Shown: in pieces, positions 8,842 to 18,700 of the stretch | How positions within the stretch are numbered: position 1 is the first letter of the stretch | How the letters are laid out: each line of letters begins with the position of its first letter | From: Desulfuromonadales bacterium | GTDB taxonomy: Bacteria; Desulfobacterota; Desulfuromonadia; Desulfuromonadales; Geopsychrobacteraceae | NCBI GenBank assembly: GCA_019429255.1 | Contig: JAHYIY010000004.1 | Span: 62,001 to 126,000 of the forward strand | Reading direction: 5' to 3' | Length of the DNA stretch: 64,000 bases | Translations under genes and position numbers: made by a program | The notes under the pieces: model-generated | Database searches by the model: none | Told to the model about the DNA's origin: nothing | What the model saw: only the letters and a program-made list of their open reading frames with translations

Positions 8842-8970
8842 CTTGATGGCGTCGCAAAAACTCACCAACTGCCGCGTTGCTGCGTTTATTTCGCTGTTTC
8901 GACGTACGTAAGTACGCCTCATTGCTCAACAAACGCGCGCCATGCATTTGGCGCTTTTTGCTTAGCCGGC
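8842..8970. repeat. Repeat-like intergenic element between efp and epmA
   Basis: The stretch holds several small palindromes: CGTACGTAAGTACG near 8903, and TTAGCCGGCTAA near 8963, along with GCGTCGCAAAAACTCACC at the left. It has the look of a dispersed intergenic repeat of this bacterial group, but there is only one copy in the window, so this is inference. It artificially lengthens the epmA reading frame. Confidence 0.4.
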
Positions 8971-8995
8971 TAACCGGATACTTTTTGCGAAAGCA

Positions 8996-9559
8996 TCACT
9001 CCTTGACGCGGGTAGCATAATCTCCGGTGCGGGTATCGATCTGGATCAGGGTGCCTTCTTCAACAAAAGAGGGAACCTGGAGGATGTAGCCGGTTTCCAC
9101 GGTGGCCGGCTTGTTGTTGCCGGCGGCGGTATCTCCCTTGACCCAGGGGTCAGTTTGGATGACGCGCAGGTTGACGAAGTTCGGCAGGCTGATACCGATG
9201 CCGCGGTCGCCATGCATGAGGATTTCCACATCCATGTTATCGACAAGAAAGTACTTATCGTCGCCCAGGGTCTCTTCAATCAGGGTGATCTGTTCGTAGG
9301 ATTTTTTGTCCATGAACACATAGCCGTTGTCATCCTGATAGAGATACTGCATTTCACGTTCTTCCAGGTGAGCAGGTTCAAACGACTCGCCGCTGCGGTA
9401 GGTGCGGTCAAAGAGGCTGCCGGTAATCATGTTGCGCAGCTTGCATTTATATAGGGCCTGTCCTTTGCCCGGCTTGGTGAAGTCATACTGGACGATGACA
9501 TGCGGGTCACCGTCAATCATCAATTTCAACCCTTTTTTCAGATCGGAACAGCTATACAT
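8996..9559 (-). CDS. efp: Elongation factor P
   Basis: EF-P binds between the P and E sites of stalled ribosomes and promotes peptide bonds at polyproline stretches. The 187-residue protein has the full three-domain length. The modified loop reads KPGKGQA, with Lys32 corresponding to Lys34 of E. coli EF-P, the site that EpmA modifies; the neighbouring epmA gene fits. The conserved C-terminal signature DTRTGDYATRVKE is present. AAGGAGCC lies a few bases before ATG 9559. EpmB, which makes (R)-beta-lysine, is not encoded in this window. Confidence 0.97.
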   Translation of the reverse strand: MYSCSDLKKGLKLMIDGDPHVIVQYDFTKPGKGQALYKCKLRNMITGSLFDRTYRSGESFEPAHLEEREMQYLYQDDNGYVFMDKKSYEQITLIEETLGDDKYFLVDNMDVEILMHGDRGIGISLPNFVNLRVIQTDPWVKGDTAAGNNKPATVETGYILQVPSFVEEGTLIQIDTRTGDYATRVKE

Positions 9560-9662
9560 GGTCTGGCTCCTTCAGCTCTTTTTTTGAAGGGCGCATTTAA
9601 GCACAGTCAAACAACTGTTGTCATGAAAAAAGCGCAGGTCGGTTAACACTGTCCTATGATGT

Positions 9663-9854
9663 CTATTCGGAGGAGTTGTCATGCCTTTGTCCGTACCCGC
9701 CGGCGTTATTCAGCCGTTCATAGAGGGCAATTTGTTCAGGTATCGACAAGCGTGGTGGCGTGGTAGGTTTCAGGCACAATTGGCAGCGTTCGTTATTGCA
9801 CCATTGACACTGGCTGCAGTCCTGACAGGGATGTTTTTTTATGGTTTTACTCAT
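9663..9854 (-). CDS. Small Cys-rich protein
   Basis: A 63-residue protein (from ATG 9854; the frame allows three more codons) with six cysteines in CQDCSQCQWCNNERCQLC. The Cys spacing suggests a metal-binding knuckle. I know no function. It starts 24 bases after the MATE-like gene on the same strand with little room for a separate promoter. No good Shine-Dalgarno is visible. The dense Cys motif argues that it is real. Confidence 0.6.
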   Translation of the reverse strand: MSKTIKKHPCQDCSQCQWCNNERCQLCLKPTTPPRLSIPEQIALYERLNNAGGYGQRHDNSSE

Positions 9855-9877
9855 GTTGACCATTTTACTGCGAAGCT

Positions 9878-11179
9878 TTAATAGGGGGCAAGGGCGCGAA
9901 TGGCCAATGGTTGCTTATTGCGCTGGCGATAGAGATAACCGGCCTCGAGAACTTCTGCGCCGAGCAGTAGTAGAATGGCAAGCATGATGCCGGGGATGGG
10001 AGGTGGCCAGGTGACCAGCGGCCACCACAACAGCAGCAGAAAGCCACTCTTCAAAAGAGTGGAGCGTCCCAGTTGACGGGTTTGTTCCGCTCCGGAAAAC
10101 CAGCCACGCAGCAGATTACTGGCAGCATACATGAAAGGAAACAGGGCACAGGCCGCGAATGCCAGGCGCAGATAGTTCCGCAGATCGGTTTCAATTCCGA
10201 GCAATTGACCAAGAATCAATTGATGAAGAGGCCCTGCGGCAAGAAGAATAATCCCCCCCATACCGGCAGATAGGCTGCAACTGAAATAGACCAGGGTGCG
10301 GTAATCATTTACCGATTTAACCAGGGTCATGTAGGTCTGTTGCAGGTTGCGCATCGGGCCGGCCAGCAGAAACAGAAATCCGCGGATGATACCAAAGGCG
10401 GCAAGGGCCAGGGCACCATCGTGCAGGCGACCGACAATGGCGCTGATCAGCAGGGGGATGGTCTGTTGCAGGCACGATGAGTAGGCCAGAGGGAAAGCAT
10501 AACGCAGGATATCGGCAGTACTTTTTTCACCACCATCGCGCAACAGGGGTGGCCTGATCTTCCAGGCAATCCACGAGATCACCAGGGTTTCGGTAATAAC
10601 ACAACTGACCAGGGCAAAGGCGCCGAGTTGGGCGCCATCAAACCAGAAGCGACCGATCAGTAGAAAAAGAAACAATCCGCCAACCCGGACCCCCGTTGCC
10701 AACGAGACCAGGCCGGTGCGCCGTGCGCGGATCAACATGCCCTGACTGAAACCACGCATGCCGGTGAAAAAAGGCAGCAGTGTCATGATCATCAAGGCTT
10801 TTTGCGCTTCCACAGCAACGTCGGCAGGAGTGCCGAGCAGGGTGATGAGCACCAGATCTCCCAGAGGAGTGAAAGCGATCAGCCCGAGCATCAGGGTGAC
10901 ATACAGCGCTACCAGCACGATAAATAGCAGTACTCCCTTTAACGAATTACGCCCACGCACCATGGCAATGGTGACGGTATGGTTCTGGTAGGATGGTGAA
11001 GAAATAAACAAATGGACAATCATGGCAACAGAGATGCCGGCCAGGGCTGTTACATAGTTGTCCATGCGCGCCAGAGCGCCGTTGATAATGGTGTGGGAAA
11101 TGCTCATCAACTGCACGTTGAGCAACAGCGGAAAGAAAAACCAGGCAATTTCACGATAACTCAAACCAGGAGCGGTCAA
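9878..11179 (-). CDS. MATE-like multispanning membrane protein (MOP superfamily)
   Basis: A 433-residue, strongly hydrophobic protein with about 12 predicted membrane helices. Its layout (INGALARMDNYVTALAGISVA early, two pseudo-symmetric halves) fits the MOP flippase/exporter superfamily, most like MATE or ANKH-type proteins. The substrate cannot be told from the sequence. Its start overlaps the stop of gph by 4 bases (ATGA), so translation is probably coupled. Confidence 0.75.
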   Translation of the reverse strand: MTAPGLSYREIAWFFFPLLLNVQLMSISHTIINGALARMDNYVTALAGISVAMIVHLFISSPSYQNHTVTIAMVRGRNSLKGVLLFIVLVALYVTLMLGLIAFTPLGDLVLITLLGTPADVAVEAQKALMIMTLLPFFTGMRGFSQGMLIRARRTGLVSLATGVRVGGLFLFLLIGRFWFDGAQLGAFALVSCVITETLVISWIAWKIRPPLLRDGGEKSTADILRYAFPLAYSSCLQQTIPLLISAIVGRLHDGALALAAFGIIRGFLFLLAGPMRNLQQTYMTLVKSVNDYRTLVYFSCSLSAGMGGIILLAAGPLHQLILGQLLGIETDLRNYLRLAFAACALFPFMYAASNLLRGWFSGAEQTRQLGRSTLLKSGFLLLLWWPLVTWPPPIPGIMLAILLLLGAEVLEAGYLYRQRNKQPLAIRALAPY

Positions 11180-11835
11180 TGATTTTTCCCCGGCAACAAG
11201 GCCAGCAGTTCCCCGGCATTGGTGACCTGGTAGTCAGGGATGCAATCGCCGCAGTGTCCGAACCCGTAGGCACAGAAACAGGTAGCGATGCCGGCATTCT
11301 GAGCGGCAAGGAGGTCGGTATGGTGATCGCCGATCATCAGCGCCTGTTGCGGTGGGCCACCAAGTTGATCGAGGGCCTGTTGAAGTGGATAGGGGTGAGG
11401 TTTTTTATGGGGAAAAGAGTCACCGCCAATGACTGCGCTAAAAAAGCGTGAGAGATTAAGTCCCTCGAGAATCTTGCGGGTATAAAGAATCGGCTTGTTG
11501 GTAATCAGCGCCATGTGCCGCGGGTCGTGACGCATCAACAGCTCTTCGATGCCGGGGTAGCAGCGGGTGTGATCGAGCAGATGCTCGCCATAAAATTCAA
11601 GAAAGCGTTGTAAATGGCGGTGTTCGTAGAGGTCAGCACCGAGGGCACGTTTGACCAGCAGGGTCGCCCCATCGCCAACCATTTGGGTCACCTGGGCGGC
11701 GGACAAAGGTTCCAGTTCCAGCTCATGGCGCAACAGATTAAGCGCGGTCAGCAGATCGGGAAGAGAGTTAATCAGGGTGCCATCGAGATCAAATAACAAA
11801 AATTGCGGTTGAGAGTCAGGTAGCAAGTTAATCAC
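11176..11835 (-). CDS. gph: HAD-family phosphatase, phosphoglycolate phosphatase-like
   Basis: Removes phosphate from 2-phosphoglycolate or a similar small molecule. HAD motif I is LLFDLDGTLINS, motif II is the ITNKP stretch, motif III is the HKKPHPYP lysine, and motif IV is MIGDHHTDL. The length of 219 residues is normal for Gph/YieH-type enzymes. The start is uncertain: I use GTG 11835, which overlaps the end of yggS by 8 bases; a TTG 9 bases further in is possible. The natural substrate is inferred from family only. Confidence 0.85.
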   Translation of the reverse strand: MINLLPDSQPQFLLFDLDGTLINSLPDLLTALNLLRHELELEPLSAAQVTQMVGDGATLLVKRALGADLYEHRHLQRFLEFYGEHLLDHTRCYPGIEELLMRHDPRHMALITNKPILYTRKILEGLNLSRFFSAVIGGDSFPHKKPHPYPLQQALDQLGGPPQQALMIGDHHTDLLAAQNAGIATCFCAYGFGHCGDCIPDYQVTNAGELLALLPGKNH

Positions 11836-12517
11836 GCTCTCCAAAAATGGCCGTGCCAACCCGCACCAGGGTTGCTCCCTCTTCGATCGCCACCTCAAAA
11901 TCGCCGCTCATCCCCATGGATAATTCCTTCATGATGACACCGGGGATCTGCTCGACTTCAATATGTGCTGCAAGTTCACGTAGTTGTCGGAAATACGGGC
12001 GCACCTGTTCCGGGTCATCAGCATAAGGGGGAAGGCACATCAGGCCGCGAATCGAAAGGTGCGGCAAGGCTGCAATTTTTCTGGTCAGCTCCGGTAATTC
12101 AGCGCTGGCACAGCCGGCCTTGCTGTTTTCGTCACCGACATTGACCTGCAGGAGGATCGGCGCAACGGCGTTGATTTTTCCCCATTGCCGGTTGATTTCT
12201 TGGGCCAGGGAGAGACGATCCACCGAGTGAATCAGTGTGACCTTGCCGCACAGATATTTCACCTTGTTGCTCTGCAGCGCGCCGATAAAGTGCCATTCAA
12301 CCGGACTTTTAACAGTAGTTTCTTTGTCCCGGAATTCCTGCACGTAGCTTTCGCCAAAGAGCTGCTGACCGGCAGCAAAAGCTTCATCAATCAGTTCTGC
12401 CGGTTTGACCTTGGAAACGGCAACCAGACGGACATGGTTGGGGTTGCGCCCACTGATGGCGCAAGCATCAGCGATGCGGGAGCGAATCTGATCGAGGTTA
12501 TCACGGATAGATGTCAT
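11828..12517 (-). CDS. yggS: YggS-family PLP homeostasis protein
   Basis: A 229-residue PLP-binding TIM-barrel protein (PLPBP/YggS) that buffers pyridoxal phosphate and affects amino-acid balance; no catalytic activity is known. The PLP lysine is in LVAVSKVKP (near residue 36), followed by GESYVQE, WHFIGALQSNK, and the closing SMGMSGDFEVAIEEGAT phosphate-binding motif. It lies between maf and gph in one leftward run. Confidence 0.93.
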   Translation of the reverse strand: MTSIRDNLDQIRSRIADACAISGRNPNHVRLVAVSKVKPAELIDEAFAAGQQLFGESYVQEFRDKETTVKSPVEWHFIGALQSNKVKYLCGKVTLIHSVDRLSLAQEINRQWGKINAVAPILLQVNVGDENSKAGCASAELPELTRKIAALPHLSIRGLMCLPPYADDPEQVRPYFRQLRELAAHIEVEQIPGVIMKELSMGMSGDFEVAIEEGATLVRVGTAIFGERD

Positions 12518-12562
12518 GGCTGGTCTCCGGAAAATAAGAGAGTCGTCTTTTTGCCGGCTGCC

Positions 12563-13150
12563 TTAGATTACCAGGGGGACGCCCAGCTCCTTCAATGCCA
12601 GGGTCAGGCGGCAAAGTGGCAGGCCGACAACATTGGTGTAACTGCCTTCGATACCACTGACAAAGCAGGCACCGATTCCCTGAATGGCATAGGCACCGGC
12701 TTTGTCAGCCGGTTCCCCAGTGGCAATGTAACGCGCGATTTCTTCCTCTGTCAATTGCCGAAAGTGGACTCTGGTGGTGACGGCTTCACTGCGTTGGGTT
12801 TGTTGTCGGCGATCGATGATGGCATAGCCGCTGACGACCAGGTGGCTGGTACCGGAGAGCTGACGCAGCATGGTGGTCGCGTCCTGAGCGCTGGAGGGTT
12901 TACCAAGGATCTGCTTGTTAGAGACGACGACGGTATCGCTGCCGATGACCCAGCGGGCACTGATGTCAGAGCGTCGGGCAATGTTGCAGGCCTTGTCCAG
13001 GCTCAAGCGGATCACCAGGTCGTCCGGAGTTTCATCGGGCAGGATGGTCTCTTCGACGCTGCTTGGCATCACGCTGAATTTCAGGCCGATCTGTTCCAGC
13101 AGTTCTTTGCGCCGTGGGGAAGCGGAGGCGAGGATCAGCGTTTCATCCAT
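12563..13150 (-). CDS. maf: Maf-like nucleoside triphosphate pyrophosphatase
   Basis: Hydrolyses dTTP, UTP or modified nucleotides to monophosphates, a house-cleaning role. The 195-residue protein starts with [14 protein letters not shown], the signature of the family, and has GSDTVV, then GKPSSAQDA (motifs of the active site), and AYAIQG near the C-terminus. Start ATG 13150 overlaps the trmFO stop (ATGgaTGA arrangement). Which Maf subtype it is I cannot decide without comparison. Confidence 0.92.
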   Translation of the reverse strand: MDETLILASASPRRKELLEQIGLKFSVMPSSVEETILPDETPDDLVIRLSLDKACNIARRSDISARWVIGSDTVVVSNKQILGKPSSAQDATTMLRQLSGTSHLVVSGYAIIDRRQQTQRSEAVTTRVHFRQLTEEEIARYIATGEPADKAGAYAIQGIGACFVSGIEGSYTNVVGLPLCRLTLALKELGVPLVI

Positions 13151-14483
13151 TGTCACTCTCTACCACGGCAGATTGTAGCGTCAGGATCTGTTGCCACCAG
13201 GTGGGTAGCACCGCAAGGGCTCGTTCCGCCAAGGCCAGGCGGCGCTCAGTGCGCTTTTTTCGCCCACCCTCCAGCGCTGGGAAAAGACCGTAATTGACAT
13301 TCATTGGCTGGAAATTTTCCGGGTCGGCGTTCACCAGATGGCCCAGCAGAGCGCCGAAGGCGGTTTCAGCCGGGGGCATGGGAGGGCGGTTGCCACGCAG
13401 ATGACAAGCGGCAAACAGACCCGCGAGAAAGCCGCAGGCGGCGGACTCAACGTACCCCTCAACACCGGTAATCTGCCCGGCCGCATAGAGATGTGGGGCG
13501 CGCTGAAACTGCAGGGTCTGGTTCAGGCAGGTCGGGGCATTGATGAAGGTGTTGCGATGCATGCTCCCCAGCCGCGCAAAGCGCGCTTGTTCCAACCCGG
13601 GGATCATGGCAAAAATGCGTTTCTGTTCCGGATAGGTCAAGCGTGTCTGAAAGCCAACCATGTTGTACAGGGTGGCGTGACGGTTGTCCTGGCGCAACTG
13701 AATGACGGCATAGGGCGGGCGCCCAGTGCGTGGGTCGGGCAAGCCAACCGGTTTCATTGGACCAAAACAAAGGGTTTGCTGCCCCCGCGCTGCCATCTCT
13801 TCAATCGGCATGCACCCCTCAAAATGGATCAGCTTTTCGAACTCACGTCCGGCAACCTTGTCGGCAGTGAGCAGTGCAGCAACAAAACTGTCGTAGTCCT
13901 CTTTACTCAAGGGACAGTTAAGGTAGTCGTCACTACCGTGCCCGTAACGCGATGCGCGCCAGGCAACGCTGGTATCGATAGAATCAGCCTCGATGATCGG
14001 TGCGATGGCATCGTAGAAGTAGAGATGCTCGTTGCCGGTCAGTTCAGCCAATGCCTGTGATAAACGCTCTGAGGTCAGGGGGCCGCTGGCCAGGATGGTT
14101 GCCCCTTGCGTTGGTAGTTCGGTTACTTCGGTTCTCGTCAGCTCAATCAGCGGATGGGAACTGATCTTTTCAGTGATATAGCGCGAAAAGGCATCGCGGT
14201 CGACGGCCAGGGCTCCCCCTGCGGGCACGGACGTCGCGTCAGCGGCGGCAAGGATCAGGGAGCCACAGCGGCGCATTTCTTCTTTTAAACAGCCGACGGC
14301 ATTGTTCATGCCACTGCCGCGCAGACTGTTGGAACAGACCAGTTCGGCCAGGTCGGCACTTTCGTGGGCAGCAGAAAAGTTGAGTGGTTTCATTTCGAGC
14401 AGCACAACGCGAATACCCAGCGCAGCGGCTTGCCAGGCGGCTTCACAGCCGGCAAGGCCGGCGCCGATAATGGTAATGTTCAT
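13143..14483 (-). CDS. trmFO: tRNA (uracil-54-C5) methyltransferase, folate/FAD dependent
   Basis: Makes ribothymidine at position 54 of tRNA using methylene-THF and FADH2, the alternative to the SAM enzyme TrmA. The 446 residues start with the FAD-binding motif [15 protein letters not shown] and contain ELVCSNSLR, a conserved TrmFO motif with the catalytic Cys nearby, and [15 protein letters not shown] towards the end. Clustering with topA and dprA is usual in this group. Confidence 0.95.
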   Translation of the reverse strand: MNITIIGAGLAGCEAAWQAAALGIRVVLLEMKPLNFSAAHESADLAELVCSNSLRGSGMNNAVGCLKEEMRRCGSLILAAADATSVPAGGALAVDRDAFSRYITEKISSHPLIELTRTEVTELPTQGATILASGPLTSERLSQALAELTGNEHLYFYDAIAPIIEADSIDTSVAWRASRYGHGSDDYLNCPLSKEDYDSFVAALLTADKVAGREFEKLIHFEGCMPIEEMAARGQQTLCFGPMKPVGLPDPRTGRPPYAVIQLRQDNRHATLYNMVGFQTRLTYPEQKRIFAMIPGLEQARFARLGSMHRNTFINAPTCLNQTLQFQRAPHLYAAGQITGVEGYVESAACGFLAGLFAACHLRGNRPPMPPAETAFGALLGHLVNADPENFQPMNVNYGLFPALEGGRKKRTERRLALAERALAVLPTWWQQILTLQSAVVESDNG

Positions 14484-14503
14484 CTGTTTTGTCCAGACAG
14501 CCG

Positions 14504-16873
14504 TTATTCTGTGGTTTTTTTGGCGCTGGCAGGCTTTTTAGCAGGCGCTTTTTTCGTCGGTGCCTTTTTCGTTGCAGTCTTTGGCGCTGTCGTCTTTTTT
14601 TCCGCTGGGGTTATCACCTTCTCCCAGCCGCATTCAGGTTGTGGACAACGCTGGACGGTGCCGAAGCGCTTGGTGGTTTTGATCTCGGTAAGGGGCCAGG
14701 CGCATTTGGGGCAGGGTTCGTTTGTTGGCGGATTCCATAAGGCGTATTTGCATTTGGGGTAGCGATTGCAGGAATAAAATATTTTGCCGTAGCGGCTTTT
14801 TTTCTCCATCATTTCGCCGTCAGCGCAAGTTGGGCAAGCGATCCCCAAGGATTTGGGTTTTTCCAGAGGCTGAATATTCTTACATGCAGGATAGCTGCTG
14901 CACGCCAGAAACTTGCCAAAACGCCCTGACTTGATGAGCATCTGACTGCCACACTTGTCACATTTTTCGTCGGAAAAAACCGGTTCATCCATCTCTTCTG
15001 CCTGCCCGGCAAGGGGCTCGGTGTGGCGACAGTCGGGAAAACCCGAACAAGCCAGAAAGCGTCCTGCGCGCCCCAGTTTGATCACCAGTTCCTTGCTACA
15101 CTCGGGGCAGATTTTATCGGTTTTTTCAGTGGTGACATCGGCCTTACTGACCTCTTTTTCCTTGCGCTTGAGAAGCTCAATAAAGGGTTCCCAGAATTGA
15201 CGGATGGCCGGAATCCAGGTTTTTTCACCACGTGATATGGCGTCCAGTTCTTCTTCCAGGGCAGCGGTAAAGTCATAGTCGACATACTGAGTGAAGTGCT
15301 CGGTCAGCAGTCTGGTTACCACCCGACCGGTGTCCTCAGGAAAAAAGGTGCGCTTTTCAAGGCGCACGTATTTGCGCGTCACCAGGGTGTTCATGATACT
15401 GGCGTAGGTGGAGGGGCGGCCGATGCCGTATTCTTCGAGATTTTTGACCAGGCTGGCTTCGGTAAAGCGTGGCGGTGGCTGGGTAAAATGCTGCTGGGCA
15501 AGCAGTTGTTCTTTGTGCAATTCTTCTCCCACGCTCAAGGGTGGCAGCAATCCTTCCTGTTGTTCATCATCCTGGTGATCGGTTCCTTCAATATAGAGGG
15601 TCATAAAGCCGGGAAAACGGATCACCTGACCGGTGGCACGAAAGCTGTAGCTGTCGCCGGCATTGATATCAACGGTGGTAGCATCAAAAATCGCCTGTGC
15701 CATCTGTGAAGCGACGGTACGCTTCCAGATCAGCTCATACAGGCGCAGCTGATCGGAATTAAGAAAAGGCTTGAGGGTTGCCGGTGTGCGCATCAGGCTG
15801 GTGGGGCGGACCGCTTCGTGGGCCTCCTGGGCATTTTTGCTTTTGTTGCGGAAAACCCGGGGTTTTACCAGAGCATATACGGCGCCATATTGTTGCTGAA
15901 TCAGCAAACGCGCTTCGCTGGTCGCTGTCTCGGACAGGGCGACCGAATCGGTTCGCATGTAGGTGATGAGACCGTGGGTGCCGTCATTGACGGTAATCCC
16001 CTCGTAAAGTTTCTGCGCGACACTCATGGTTTTACGTGCAGAAAAGCCGAGCTTGCGACTGGCTTCCTGTTGCAGGGTACTGGTAGTGAAGGGGGGCGCA
16101 GGGTTGCGTTTGCGCTCCTTTTGCTCCAGCGTGTCAACCACAAAGCGCACCTGCTCAAGCGCACTGAGAATGGCGTCGGTCTGCTGTTTGCCGGCGAGGG
16201 AAAATTTGTCGAGTTTCTTGCCGTTGTGGGCGTGGAGTTTGGCGTTAAACGTAGTTTTTTGCGCATTGGCAAGGGTTGCCTCAATGCTCCAGTACTCACG
16301 GGACTCAAAGGCTTCAATTTCATCTTCACGTTCACAGATCAGGCGCAAAGCGACAGACTGCACGCGGCCGGCAGAGAGCCCGTAACGGATCTTTTTCCAC
16401 AAAAAGGGCGACAAATTAAAGCCGACCAGATAGTCGAGAATCGAGCGTGCCTGCTGGGCATCGACCATGTTGCGTGAAATGGTGCGTGGTGCGGCCATTG
16501 CCTCGGTGATGGCGGATTGGGTGATCTCGTTAAATGTTACGCGCCTGACTACTGGGTTTTTGCCGTTTTCATCAATACCGAGGGCTTCGAGTAAATGCCA
16601 GGCGATGGCTTCCCCCTCACGGTCAAGGTCAGTCGCGAGGATCAGTTCAGAGCTTTTGGCCACTTCTCTTTTCAGCGCAGTGATATGTTTATTACTCTCA
16701 GGTAGAATCTGGTACTTGGGTTTGAAATTGTCCTCAGTATCTACCGATCCCTGTTTGCTGGGCAGGGCGCGGACGTGCCCATAGGAGGCAAGAACCTTAT
16801 AGCCTTTGCCGAGAAATTTTTCGATGGTTTTAGCTTTAGCCGGTGATTCGACAATGACCAGTGATTGAGCCAT
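14504..16873 (-). CDS. topA: DNA topoisomerase I
   Basis: Type IA topoisomerase that relaxes negative supercoils. The 789-residue protein has the TOPRIM start [19 protein letters not shown], the catalytic tyrosine in [10 protein letters not shown], and four C-terminal C4 zinc ribbons (starting CPEC, CDKC, CPTC and CPKC). It ends in a Lys/Ala/Pro-rich basic tail of about 35 residues that probably binds DNA non-specifically. The start ATG 16873 lies 84 bases after the DUF494 gene, with a terminator between. Confidence 0.97.
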   Translation of the reverse strand: MAQSLVIVESPAKAKTIEKFLGKGYKVLASYGHVRALPSKQGSVDTEDNFKPKYQILPESNKHITALKREVAKSSELILATDLDREGEAIAWHLLEALGIDENGKNPVVRRVTFNEITQSAITEAMAAPRTISRNMVDAQQARSILDYLVGFNLSPFLWKKIRYGLSAGRVQSVALRLICEREDEIEAFESREYWSIEATLANAQKTTFNAKLHAHNGKKLDKFSLAGKQQTDAILSALEQVRFVVDTLEQKERKRNPAPPFTTSTLQQEASRKLGFSARKTMSVAQKLYEGITVNDGTHGLITYMRTDSVALSETATSEARLLIQQQYGAVYALVKPRVFRNKSKNAQEAHEAVRPTSLMRTPATLKPFLNSDQLRLYELIWKRTVASQMAQAIFDATTVDINAGDSYSFRATGQVIRFPGFMTLYIEGTDHQDDEQQEGLLPPLSVGEELHKEQLLAQQHFTQPPPRFTEASLVKNLEEYGIGRPSTYASIMNTLVTRKYVRLEKRTFFPEDTGRVVTRLLTEHFTQYVDYDFTAALEEELDAISRGEKTWIPAIRQFWEPFIELLKRKEKEVSKADVTTEKTDKICPECSKELVIKLGRAGRFLACSGFPDCRHTEPLAGQAEEMDEPVFSDEKCDKCGSQMLIKSGRFGKFLACSSYPACKNIQPLEKPKSLGIACPTCADGEMMEKKSRYGKIFYSCNRYPKCKYALWNPPTNEPCPKCAWPLTEIKTTKRFGTVQRCPQPECGWEKVITPAEKKTTAPKTATKKAPTKKAPAKKPASAKKTTE

Positions 16874-16924
16874 TTATGTCCTCTATGGGTTACCGCCAGC
16901 GGCAGAGTCAGGGATGAAAGAAAA

Positions 16925-16953
16925 AAGGGTTGCAGCTATAGCGCAACCCTTTG
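16925..16953 (-). terminator. Intrinsic terminator after the DUF494 gene
   Basis: On the minus strand AAGGGTTGCG-ctatagct-GCAACCCTT forms a 9-bp GC-containing stem followed by TTTTTT. It lies 5 bases beyond the DUF494 stop and would partly separate that gene from topA. Confidence 0.8.
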
Positions 16954-16957
16954 AAAC

Positions 16958-17437
16958 CTAGTGGTAGCTACGCTCCCAGTTCCTCTCGAGCAGACCACCG
17001 ATTTCTCGTGACCAGATGTCGTCGGCGCGTAGCAGTAGGGTGATGCCGGTGATCAGTTTGATTTCCTGCTCCGTAACAGGATTCACAGCGGTGCGGATCG
17101 CCCGTTCAATAATTTCTTCCTGCACCGGGTCGGGGAGCAGACCCATTGCCCTGACACGGATCAGAAATCCCCGGGCAGCCAGGGAGAGCAACTGTTGTTC
17201 GCGGTCGCTGAAAATCCGGTAACTCGGGGCATTTAGTACTTTGAAGGCGGGTTCCGGAGAATCCGTAGAATTGAACGCGGCCGATTCCATCCATTGAAAA
17301 GCAGCGTTGATTTCGTCCGCACCATAGCCGGCAGATATCAGTTCGGTGACCAGTTCTTTTTCGCAGACGGGGGTGTCTTCTGTTCCCATGACATAGTGGG
17401 CGATCAGATTGACAATCGCCAGGACGCGCTCACTCAA
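16958..17437 (-). CDS. DUF494 / Smg family protein
   Basis: A 159-residue protein matching the Smg (DUF494) family, usually encoded between dprA and topA. The sequence starts MSERVLAIVNLIAHYVMG and contains REQQLLSLAARGFLIRV. The function is unknown. It lies 30 bases after dprA, so it is probably cotranscribed with it. Confidence 0.85.
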   Translation of the reverse strand: MSERVLAIVNLIAHYVMGTEDTPVCEKELVTELISAGYGADEINAAFQWMESAAFNSTDSPEPAFKVLNAPSYRIFSDREQQLLSLAARGFLIRVRAMGLLPDPVQEEIIERAIRTAVNPVTEQEIKLITGITLLLRADDIWSREIGGLLERNWERSYH

Positions 17438-17467
17438 AAGACCTCCAAGTGGTTAAGCACGGAACGG

Positions 17468-18586
17468 TTAAAACGCAGACAGGGAGCCACGGATGTAGTG
17501 GCCTCCGGGAAGCTGTTTTGCCACGCCCCGGAGCTCCAAGTCGAGTAAAATAGCGGAAAGGTGCATGGGAGTCAAGGCGCATTTCCGCGCGATTTCGTCG
17601 TGATGAAGAGGATTCTCACCGAGCAACTGATAGACTGCCAGGTTTGGCGGATCCAGATTGAGCGGCGGTTGAGCCGCTGAAGGTGGCGGCAACGACGGAC
17701 GGTTAGGTTTGCGCGCAGTAAGCCGCTCCGGCCAGAGGGCCTGAAGAATATCGTTACTGTCGGTAACCAGGTGGGCACCGTCCTTGAGCAGCTGATGGGG
17801 GCCCTGACTGTTGGGGTGATGGATCGCACCGGGGGTGGCAAAGAGTTCGCGCCCCTGTTCCAGCGCAAAGTCAGCGGTGATCAGCGAACCACTGCCGGCG
17901 GCGGCTTCCACAATCAGCACCCCGCGCGCCAAACCGCTGATAATGCGGTTGCGGCCGGGGAAATGTCTGGCGATCGGGCCGGTACCGGGCGGGTGCTCAC
18001 TGATGACCGCACCCTGCTCGATGATCTGATGATAGAGGCGGGTATTTTCTTGCGGGTAGATGCGGTCGACACCGCAACCGAGAACCGCAATGGTTGTGCC
18101 CTGAACGTCCACGGCACCTTGATGGGCGGCACTGTCGACGCCCCGGGCCATGCCGCTGGCAATGCAGATACCTTGGGTGGCCAGTTTGCCGGCCAGGTCC
18201 CGTGCCAATTTGAGACCGCCAGCTGTGGCTTTGCGCGAGCCGACAATAGCAAAAGTGTCCCTTGTGGGCAGGGTGCCACGGAGATAGAGTAGCGCCGGAG
18301 GGTCGTAGATGGTTTTCAGCAAGGGCGGATAATCGTCGTCCCAATAGCTGATCATCCGAATGCCCTGAGAGGCGATTTTTCGTTGCATGGCGCGAAAGGC
18401 TGCTGCTGTTGGGCTGAGCAGTGTGGTGTGCAGATCAGTAGAAATGCCTGCTTGCTGCCAGGCGCGGCTAGAGGCGTTTGCTGCTGTGCTGAAACAGCCA
18501 AAATGGCGATAGAGCTTGAACAGGGTGGCGCGCCCAATGCCCGGATTCATGTGTAGTCGCAGTAAGTCCAACTGAGTCTGTCTCAT
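17468..18586 (-). CDS. dprA: DNA-processing protein DprA
   Basis: DprA (Smf) loads RecA on incoming single-stranded DNA during natural transformation. The Rossmann-like domain carries FAIVGSRKATAGG, GMARGVDSAAHQGA, and FPGRNRIISGL. A C-terminal winged-helix part follows (NPLHHDEIARKCALTP). ATG 18586 has GGAGGG 6 bases upstream and gives 372 residues, the usual length; the frame is open 26 codons further but lacks a site. The presence of dprA does not by itself show competence. Confidence 0.94.
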   Translation of the reverse strand: MRQTQLDLLRLHMNPGIGRATLFKLYRHFGCFSTAANASSRAWQQAGISTDLHTTLLSPTAAAFRAMQRKIASQGIRMISYWDDDYPPLLKTIYDPPALLYLRGTLPTRDTFAIVGSRKATAGGLKLARDLAGKLATQGICIASGMARGVDSAAHQGAVDVQGTTIAVLGCGVDRIYPQENTRLYHQIIEQGAVISEHPPGTGPIARHFPGRNRIISGLARGVLIVEAAAGSGSLITADFALEQGRELFATPGAIHHPNSQGPHQLLKDGAHLVTDSNDILQALWPERLTARKPNRPSLPPPSAAQPPLNLDPPNLAVYQLLGENPLHHDEIARKCALTPMHLSAILLDLELRGVAKQLPGGHYIRGSLSAF

Positions 18587-18643
18587 CTGTCCCCCTCCAG
18601 CGCTGATGAGAATGTTGATCTCTGGTGTACGTAAGATGAAAAA

Positions 18644-18672
18644 AAGAGGATTGAAAAAATTCAATCCTCTTT
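18644..18672 (-). terminator. Intrinsic terminator after the LysM gene
   Basis: AAAGAGGATTGAA pairs with TTCAATCCTCTTT, and on the minus strand a run of T follows. It lies between the LysM gene (stop at 18701) and the dprA start. Confidence 0.85.
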
Positions 18673-18700
18673 GATGATGGTTTTCTGGTTGCCAGGGCGA

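Noticed and set aside
8834-8947. Longer N-terminus for EpmA
   Set aside because: The extra codons fall in a palindrome-rich intergenic element; GTG 8833 has a proper ribosome site and gives the family length.
12185-13297. Long rightward reading frame (370 codons) opposite yggS and maf
   Set aside because: Shadow of two well-supported genes on the other strand; composition is what a reverse frame gives.
15818-16477. Rightward 219-codon frame inside topA
   Set aside because: Antisense shadow of conserved topoisomerase sequence.
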